DNA of 64,000 nt, from the NCBI RefSeq assembly GCF_048571125.1, contig NZ_CP182343.1, forward strand, positions 1,922,001 through 1,986,000, read 5' to 3'. Under the pieces are notes generated by a model that did not search any database, was not told the DNA's origin, and saw only the letters and a program-made list of their open reading frames with translations. Origin of the DNA: Arcobacter siniprincipis (lineage in GTDB: Bacteria; Campylobacterota; Campylobacteria; Campylobacterales; Arcobacteraceae). This document shows, piece after piece, positions 60,001-64,000 of the stretch (the stretch's first letter is position 1; each line of letters starts with the position of its first letter). The translations under genes were made by a program, and so were the position numbers.

Positions 60001-60172
60001 AACTAGCTCCTGCATAAGAACCATTTATAACAACAGCATCAAGAGCAGAGGGAGGAAATATCTCTTTTGGGATATTGTTATACGCAAAGACTGATAAAAT
60101 CAATAAAAATAATAAAAGCATATGATTTAACATAGGCTTTCTAAGTCCAAACTCTATTATGTATTTAATCAC
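57089..60172 (-). CDS. RND-family (AcrB/HAE1-like) efflux transporter permease
   Basis: Inner-membrane proton-driven transporter of 1027 residues with twelve helices and two large periplasmic domains. Opening IEFGLRKPMLNHMLLL, IPKEIFPP, LGALIALGMLVDEAIVVGENIYRH in helix 4 (Asp-Glu where many have Asp-Asp), PAVLTATATTIFAFLPI and late GLAGVIVNDGIIMMDFI are RND hallmarks. No adaptor (membrane fusion) or outer-membrane gene is adjacent. Its start overlaps the FtsL-like gene by 4 bases, so it is expressed with rsmH and ftsL. Substrate unknown. Confidence 0.88.
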   Translation of the reverse strand: MIKYIIEFGLRKPMLNHMLLLFLLILSVFAYNNIPKEIFPPSALDAVVINGSYAGASSDLLDKMAVEDIEDELSSVKEAADVTSTIKNGNFSITVKLKKGFKAQNVIGDIKDIITKVKTNFPTDMDEPTVKEKINAIPLITVVVYGEKTKTQLLEIAKDLKSTFSKMGDLSDISIWGDSDKELLIEFDEKKILAYGLNLQEVLTAVENLSSIFPAGIIKDTSRHYYLSTFNGEKNIDNIKDTILKISNQKVYLKDIAKIKYELADVNTISHFNGSRDVSIGINKGESGDAVELVRQIKEKLKEYKKIYPELNFATHTDTSVWIKNRLNTVFSNIFFGLCLLFLALFFFINARIAIVIAIGIPTSFMIGLISAEAMGYSLNMLSLLGALIALGMLVDEAIVVGENIYRHMEMGKDRLQAAIDGSVEVYPAVLTATATTIFAFLPILLMTGEIGKFMKILPIMITILLISSLLEAFFFLPLHAKQILRVNKQEQKADKIWAWNKKLYKKILSFLLRKRYTSLIIMVLTIVTLTIFIVMSSKFKFLSDFDTTQVYISGSVGVGKKIEQTEAIVKKIENKILKNYDFANNLQSVSSVIGLKLDGKNQPETEEFYFQIFVNLNERAPQNFFDKYINPYLSPKYDDTNMIREKSSQTIEKELQKLLKPEIKSGQFEDLKVFTPKAGIVKNDLELSISGNEKEVSTAVTNIKKALNNIDGVLNVADDFMMGNIELKFKVNAYGQDLGISENYIISSIRPFYFKGTYSKMFDKKGIVDVVFQSKNKDYLKSLNAFEIIVPNTNEKVFLKDVVDIVRKNAYSQIFKENGERIVSVTGSISGKMTSAEVFEKLNPILEKYKSKVTIDIKGEQKENKKVQKEMGEAALIAIILIFIALVWMFDSMLKSLIILSTIPLSILGVFVGHFVLGLNITMASLIGMVGLAGVIVNDGIIMMDFIKKAKTLDELLEFALLRLRPILLTSITTILGLFTLMFFASGQALILQPMAVSLGFGVLWATVLNLYYVPMLYRIVYLRKL

Positions 60173-60423
60173 TTATTATTGTCCAAAGTATTTATTAAAA
60201 GAGAATCTATAATTTGATTTTTAAATTTCATATCTTCTAATTGTTGTTGTAAAAATCTATTCTCTTCTTTTAGAGAGATATAATTGGCATATAATTTATT
60301 AATATCTTTACTAACATAATAAATATTATTTGCTAAATATATTTTAGGAAAACATAAAATTAATGATACTGCTAGGACTGATAGAACTATTAGTAATGAA
60401 TTCTTTGCATTTAATCTAATCAA
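60169..60423 (-). CDS. ftsL: FtsL-like cell division protein
   Basis: A short bitopic protein (84 residues): one membrane helix (residues 8-30) followed by a leucine-zipper-like coiled coil (YYVSKDINKLYANYISLKEEN... about 35-80). Position right after rsmH, with an 8-base overlap, is where ftsL lies in most bacteria; sequence identity in this family is low, so context weighs most. Expected to act with FtsB and FtsQ in the divisome. FtsI (usually next) is missing here, replaced by an RND transporter. Confidence 0.7.
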   Translation of the reverse strand: MIRLNAKNSLLIVLSVLAVSLILCFPKIYLANNIYYVSKDINKLYANYISLKEENRFLQQQLEDMKFKNQIIDSLLINTLDNNK

Positions 60424-61318
60424 ATTTAAAAACCCTCAATTTTGAACTTCTACTTCTTGGATTTACTTTTATCTCTTCATTTGTTGGAATAATAGGTTTT
60501 TTAGTAATAATTTTTCCTAAAGCGTTATTATTTCCACAAGTACAACGCATAACATCACTTGGACAAATACAATTTTTGCTCCACTTTTTAAAGTAATTTT
60601 TTACAATCCTATCTTCTAAGGAGTGAAAAGAGATGATTGCTATCAAACAATTTTTTGGTTTTAGCTCTTCAATTGAATCAAAAAGTCTTTCTAAAACTCC
60701 TAATTCATCATTTACTTCTATTCTAATACCCTGAAAAGGAAGAGTTGCTGGATGAAGTTTACCTTTATGCATATTTTTAGCTATAAATGTTGATAACTCT
60801 TTTGCACTAGTAAAAGGCCTATTATTTACTATCAAAGAAGCTACTTTTTTATATTCTTTTACTTCTCCACACTCTTTAAAAACTCTCTCCAACTCACTTT
60901 GAGAGTAAGTATTTACTACAACTGAGGCATCTAAAGATTGTTCTTGATTCATTCTCATATCTAATGATTCACTATCAAAACCAAAACCTCTGTCTTCTTT
61001 ATCTAATTGTAAAGATGAAACACCAATATCTGCTAATATACCTTTTATATCATACTCTTTAAAACTATTTAAAACAGTTTCAAAATTTCCTTTATTGAAG
61101 GTTACCCTATTTAAAAATGGTTCTAATCTCTTTTTAGAAAACTCTAAAGCTTCATTATCTTGGTCATTACATATTAACTTTACATTAGAATTTTGTTTTA
61201 ATAAACCTTCTGAATGTCCAGCATATCCTAAAGTACAATCTATTATATACCCAAAATCAATATTTTCGAAGACTCCTAGTGTCTCTTTATACAATACTGG
61301 GATATGTGGGATATTCAT
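60416..61318 (-). CDS. rsmH: 16S rRNA (cytosine1402-N4)-methyltransferase RsmH (MraW)
   Basis: Methylates C1402 in the decoding centre of 16S rRNA. HIPVLYKETLGVF opens the protein, IDCTLGYAGHSEGLL binds S-adenosylmethionine, ILADIGVSSLQLDKEDRGFGF is the catalytic segment, RMNQEQSLDA and FQGIRIEVNDEL follow, and IISFHSLEDRIVK and NPRSRSSKLRVF close it. Length 300. It heads the leftward rsmH-ftsL-RND string and is divergent from the class II aldolase gene. Confidence 0.95.
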   Translation of the reverse strand: MNIPHIPVLYKETLGVFENIDFGYIIDCTLGYAGHSEGLLKQNSNVKLICNDQDNEALEFSKKRLEPFLNRVTFNKGNFETVLNSFKEYDIKGILADIGVSSLQLDKEDRGFGFDSESLDMRMNQEQSLDASVVVNTYSQSELERVFKECGEVKEYKKVASLIVNNRPFTSAKELSTFIAKNMHKGKLHPATLPFQGIRIEVNDELGVLERLFDSIEELKPKNCLIAIISFHSLEDRIVKNYFKKWSKNCICPSDVMRCTCGNNNALGKIITKKPIIPTNEEIKVNPRSRSSKLRVFKFD

Positions 61319-61378
61319 TAAAAGGGTCCTTATAATTTTTTATATATAATATCCAAAATAATATTTAAGGCATTTAAA

Positions 61379-61960
61379 ATGATCGATCAAAATCATGTAG
61401 ACCAACTAAGTAAACTATCATTGACACTATTTAGAAAAAACTTTTTTGGAATATATCACGGTTCCATTTCTACAAAATTAGATCATAATACATTTATGAT
61501 AAATACATCAGATGCAATTTTTGATGAAATGAACGAAAAATCATTTTGTGAATTAAGCATGACTACTCAAGATTATAGATGGAAACTAGCAAGTATAGAA
61601 GCTCATATACATGCAACTATATATAACAATATACATGAAGCAAAATATATTGCCTTTGGAGTACCAATATATACAACAGCATATACTTTTGAGCATGATG
61701 AAATTATATTAGATGATTTTTTTGGGAAAACATCTTTTGATAAAATCAAAATATTTGACCCAGGAGATTTTTCAACTTGGTATGATAGAAATGCTTTAGA
61801 AATAACAAAATATTTAAAAGAGACAAATAATCATGTCATGGTTATAAAAGGAATTGGTGCTTATGTGTATGATAGAGATATAAATGAGTTGGTAAAAAAA
61901 GTTGCAATTTTAGAAAATAGTTGTAGATTATTGAGCATAAAATCTAGTTTTAGAGCATGA
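61379..61960 (+). CDS. Class II aldolase/adducin-family protein with an incomplete zinc triad
   Basis: AraD/FucA-like fold. NFFGIYHGSISTKL replaces the usual GNISVR loop, MINTSDAIFDEM follows, and IEAHIHATIYNN supplies the two zinc histidines. The third ligand, normally in a GHG-type motif, is in the segment VIKGIGAYVYDRDINE, where isoleucine stands in place of His. So metal-dependent aldolase activity is doubtful. Length 193, slightly short. Monocistronic, 60 bases from rsmH. Function unknown. Confidence 0.75.
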   Translation: MIDQNHVDQLSKLSLTLFRKNFFGIYHGSISTKLDHNTFMINTSDAIFDEMNEKSFCELSMTTQDYRWKLASIEAHIHATIYNNIHEAKYIAFGVPIYTTAYTFEHDEIILDDFFGKTSFDKIKIFDPGDFSTWYDRNALEITKYLKETNNHVMVIKGIGAYVYDRDINELVKKVAILENSCRLLSIKSSFRA

Positions 61961-62081
61961 AAAGTCATTTTTTTGCAAATAAACCTCTATTTAGGGGAAA
62001 AACAGCAATACTTTTAGCTATTTTAAAGTTTAAATAGTATAAAGTTTTGGTAACTTTAAATCTTAAACAAGGAGTTCTTCA

Positions 62082-62357
62082 ATGAACAAAGCTGAATTTA
62101 TCGACGCAGTAGCAGCAAAAGCTGGATTATCTAAAAAAGACGCAAAATGTGCAGTTGATTCTGTATTAGAAACTATTACTGAGACTTTAGTAAAAAAAGA
62201 ATCTGTAAGTTTCATAGGATTCGGAACATTCTCTACAGCTGCTAGAGCTGCTAGAACTGCAAAAGTGCCTGGTACAGATAGAACTGTTGATGTTAAAGCT
62301 ACTACTGTAGCTAAATTTAAAGTTGGTAAAGCTTTAAAAGAGGCTGTTGCTAAATAA
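62082..62357 (+). CDS. hup: HU-family DNA-binding protein
   Basis: Nucleoid-associated protein. MNKAEFIDAVAAKAGLSKKDAK, VSFIGFGTFSTAARAAR and VPGTDRTVDVKATTVAKFKVGKALK are the dimerisation helices, beta-arm base and arm. Length 91 is canonical. The codon usage is more G/C-rich than its surroundings (GCT, GCA, GTT and CGT-type codons less extreme), as expected of a highly expressed gene. AAGGAG precedes the ATG, and a strong terminator follows. Confidence 0.95.
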   Translation: MNKAEFIDAVAAKAGLSKKDAKCAVDSVLETITETLVKKESVSFIGFGTFSTAARAARTAKVPGTDRTVDVKATTVAKFKVGKALKEAVAK

Positions 62358-62386
62358 TTTATTAAATTATTGAATTACAGATTAGA

Positions 62387-62417
62387 AGGTAGGTTATTTT
62401 TAACCTACCTTTTTTTT
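62387..62417 (+). terminator. Strong intrinsic terminator after the HU gene
   Basis: A perfect 10-bp stem AGGTAGGTTA (62387-62396) with TAACCTACCT (62401-62410), TTTT loop, and seven T (62411-62417). The clearest Rho-independent terminator in the window. Confidence 0.92.
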
Positions 62418-62419
62418 AT

Positions 62420-62983
62420 TTAAAAATTTATATTAGTTTCGATATTTATGTAGTTTTCTCGATATGGGGAAAACTTTGAGTATGATTTTCCATTATAAGT
62501 AAAATAATTCTCATAACCTTTTAAAACACTTTTATTAATCACTCTATTATTACAAATATTTCTTCTTTTTGTTTCATAGTAATACTCTGTATTATTTCTA
62601 TTATTATGTGAATAATCGCTATTTCTTATTCCATTTGCAAGAGTTGCACCTAAAAGTCCACCTACAATTTTTGCAGCAACTTTTCCATTCCCTCTTCCTA
62701 TTTGATTACCTATAATTACACCTGTTGTAGCACCTATAATAGTATCTACTCCAATAATATTCTCATTTCTATTAGAAGAATAAGTTCTATTATGTACAGG
62801 TGTTCGAACTTCATACTCTTCATAACAACGAGAAGCATGATTAGGAATTACTTCTTGAATATTTTCATAAACTGGTTTTGAATAATTTACTTTTACACGT
62901 TGGGTAAATCTATCACCCTGTGCAAAAAGAGATGAAGAAAGAATTGTTAATCCTAAAATTAAACATGCACTTTGTTTTTTCAT
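62420..62983 (-). CDS. Glycine-zipper 2TM-domain envelope protein
   Basis: A signal peptide (residues 1-21, ending SLFAQ) is followed by a basic region, then a glycine-zipper hairpin (GVDTIIGATTGVIIGNQIG and GKVAAKIVGGLLGATLANGI; about residues 77-118) like that of SlyB/YMGG proteins, and a tyrosine/asparagine-rich tail. Cys53 and Cys140 may form a disulfide. Usually an outer-membrane-associated structural or stress protein. AAGGAGC precedes its ATG. Exact role unknown. Confidence 0.72.
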   Translation of the reverse strand: MKKQSACLILGLTILSSSLFAQGDRFTQRVKVNYSKPVYENIQEVIPNHASRCYEEYEVRTPVHNRTYSSNRNENIIGVDTIIGATTGVIIGNQIGRGNGKVAAKIVGGLLGATLANGIRNSDYSHNNRNNTEYYYETKRRNICNNRVINKSVLKGYENYFTYNGKSYSKFSPYRENYINIETNINF

Positions 62984-62999
62984 AACTTGCTCCTTGGTA

Positions 63000-63026
63000 A
63001 ATAATAGATTATAAAAATCTATTATT
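63000..63026 (-). other. Intercistronic stem-loop after the 63022 cytochrome gene
   Basis: A perfect 11-bp A/T-rich stem (63000-63010 with 63016-63026) with loop ATAAA, containing the cytochrome stop codon and ending just before the ribosome site of the next gene. No U-tract follows on the minus strand. Confidence 0.4.
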
Positions 63027-63327
63027 TTAATGTTGAAATATAGCTAGCAACTGCTTGTATTTTTTCGTCATCAAGTCTAGCAACTTGGCCTTTCATAACG
63101 CCTTTCATTGCTCCACCATAAGTTCCTGCTTTATAACCTTTTAAAGCATCAACTATTTTTTGTTTATCCCAGCCTTTTATAATTTGTGATTTTCCTAAAG
63201 CTACTTTTTCTGCCTTTGCACCATGGCAAGAAGCACAAGCTTTATAAATAGTTTCACCCTCATTTGCCAGTACTGATGTTAAACTCAAAATTGAACTTAT
63301 TACTAAGATTTTTGTTAAACTTCTCAT
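63022..63327 (-). CDS. Small periplasmic cytochrome c (c553 type), third paralogue
   Basis: Monoheme cytochrome with signal peptide 1-21, heme site CASCH near residues 31-35, and a methionine ligand probably in KGVMKGQV. The KGYKAGTYGGAMK segment matches the two cytochromes at 51771 and 52194, showing common descent, but the mature N-terminus differs. Length 101. AGGAGTT precedes its ATG. It lies between a longer monoheme protein and a glycine-zipper gene, so it belongs to another unit than the tandem pair. Confidence 0.9.
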   Translation of the reverse strand: MRSLTKILVISSILSLTSVLANEGETIYKACASCHGAKAEKVALGKSQIIKGWDKQKIVDALKGYKAGTYGGAMKGVMKGQVARLDDEKIQAVASYISTLK

Positions 63328-63399
63328 TTTAACTCCTTTTATTGTTTTGATAGAAGAAGTATAAAATATAAAAGTGGAGGGATTGTGAATTTTAAAAAA

Positions 63400-63732
63400 T
63401 TATTTTAATTTGCCAAAAACTTTATAAATATCCCAGTATTCTTCTAAAGCTTTTTTTAATTCATTATCATTTAATATGGTCTTTTGCTTTATTCCAAATC
63501 TGCTGATAAATGCATCTGGCATAATAGTTGTATCTTTACTTGGATTCTTAAGATATTTGATCATAGCTTCATTTACAGCTCTTTTAGAACTATATTTAAG
63601 TAAATATCTATAAAAATATTTATCAATTGATACAGGAAGCTTATTATGACAAGATACACAGTCTCTTTCATATACACCTGCAAATAAAAATGAGTTAAAT
63701 AAAAGTGAAAATATAAGGATTTTTTTTACCAT
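63400..63732 (-). CDS. Monoheme c-type cytochrome-like protein, coupled to a histidine kinase
   Basis: A signal peptide (residues 1-17) and one heme site CVSCH (residues 25-29) near the N-terminus of a 110-residue, largely helical protein (YFYRYLLKYSSKRAVNEAMIKYL; PDAFISRFGIK). The methionine in TTIMPDAF is a candidate axial ligand. The start overlaps the stop of the upstream histidine kinase by 7 bases, so the two are co-translated and this protein might act as a heme or redox input for the kinase (inference). No closer family is recognised. Confidence 0.72.
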   Translation of the reverse strand: MVKKILIFSLLFNSFLFAGVYERDCVSCHNKLPVSIDKYFYRYLLKYSSKRAVNEAMIKYLKNPSKDTTIMPDAFISRFGIKQKTILNDNELKKALEEYWDIYKVFGKLK

Positions 63733-64000
63733 GTAAGCTCCAACTGAGTCCCTATTTCTAGTTCTGATTTTATATTTATATTTATATTATACTCTTTGGT
63801 AATCATATAAACTATATTTAGCCCTATTCCAAAGCCTCCAACATTTTTGTCAAATCTTGCATATCTTTCAAACATAGATGGTATTTTATCTTTGGGAATA
63901 CCTTTTCCACTATCTTTTATGATTAATTTATTATTTTCAAGAATTACTTCTATTGTTCCACTAATTTTATTATATTTAATTGCATTTGATAAAAGATTGT
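63726..64000 (-). CDS. Sensor histidine kinase, C-terminal part only (cut by window edge)
   Basis: The reading frame is open from the window end to the TAA at 63726-63728. It encodes about 91 residues of a HATPase domain: NLLSNAIKYN (N box), IKDSGKGIPKDKI (G1), FGIGLNIVYMI (G2) and an end GTQLELTW. The G2 region resembles that of the kinase at 11845 (GFGLGLNIVKEF). The rest of the gene and its response regulator would lie beyond base 64000. It overlaps the downstream cytochrome-like gene by 7 bases. Confidence 0.88.
   Translation of the reverse strand, partial: NLLSNAIKYNKISGTIEVILENNKLIIKDSGKGIPKDKIPSMFERYARFDKNVGGFGIGLNIVYMITKEYNININIKSELEIGTQLELTW

Noticed and set aside
57342..60017. Several + strand ORFs of 77-130 codons
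   Set aside because: All are antisense within the RND transporter gene and rich in Ser/Ile/Phe, as expected for shadows of this A/T-rich coding strand.
61980..62040. Hairpin CCTC-TATTTA-GGGG after the class II aldolase as a terminator
   Set aside because: The stem is short, has a wobble pair and no U-tract follows.
1..64000. tRNA, rRNA, CRISPR arrays, insertion sequences and prophage genes
   Set aside because: I saw no T-loop-like GTTCGAATC segments, no regularly spaced repeats, no transposase or integrase motifs and no G/C-rich RNA islands. tRNAscan-SE, Infernal and an IS search would confirm.

Overview
This is a strongly AT-rich bacterial window that reads as a chromosome segment of a Campylobacterota species, most likely Arcobacteraceae (Arcobacter in the broad sense). 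Supporting signs are the octaheme Hao with a NapC-type partner, the UPF0323 lipoprotein next to a glutathionylspermidine-synthase-like gene (a pair also seen in Campylobacter), small c553-type cytochromes, CcoG, Campylobacterota-style histidine kinases and a short ComEC. No rRNA, tRNA, insertion sequence, prophage or CRISPR array is visible. Genus placement is inference.

Region by region. 1-6170: corrinoid (vitamin B12) acquisition, with a leftward operon of a short leader ORF, BtuB, BtuF, BtuD, BtuC and cobyrinate a,c-diamide synthase (cut by the window edge), and a divergent cysteine-rich protein. 6281-7391: a HAD phosphatase and a PhnO-like acetyltransferase. 7401-15413: RsuA, TonB-ExbD-ExbB, a siderophore receptor, a two-component system and a divergent Na/Pi cotransporter. 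15406-21938: TrmL, PurU, malic enzyme, PgeF, AroE and a RidA/threonine-synthase-like/YheO-type operon behind a well-formed promoter with two operators. 22321-25202: PPIase and the haoCA respiratory genes. 25623-32247: UPF0323, GSP-synthase-like, LpxK, a DegT-type aminotransferase, NadE, two BFD-like [2Fe-2S] proteins and DjlA. 32330-41397: TatBC, QueA, exonuclease, a second two-component system, CcoG, an NSS transporter and ComEC. 41446-46991: OvoA, an ADP-ribosylglycohydrolase homologue lacking the usual metal ligands, an RraA-like protein, threonine aldolase and a hydrolase. 47091-51637: glutamate mutase (GlmS, GlmE, GlmL) plus an ANL adenylating enzyme. 51771-64000: cytochromes c, an EAL phosphodiesterase, an ASCH-GGDEF protein, an NlpC/P60 lipoprotein, RND transporter, FtsL-like protein, RsmH, HU and a partial histidine kinase.

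Functional links. The B12 uptake genes could supply the cofactor of the glutamate mutase. The mutase is apparently co-translated with its reactivator and followed by an adenylating enzyme. This resembles the 3-methylaspartate activation step of vicenistatin biosynthesis, but no carrier protein or decarboxylase is present. This four-gene module is the best candidate here for an undescribed pathway. Other strong leads are the ASCH-GGDEF fusion, the metal-ligand-less ADP-ribosylglycohydrolase homologue under a two-operator promoter, the similarly built ridA promoter, and Crp/Fnr-type palindromes placed at -41.5 before a cytochrome gene and possibly before haoCA.

All functional calls come from reading motifs and recalled family sequences; no database search was run.
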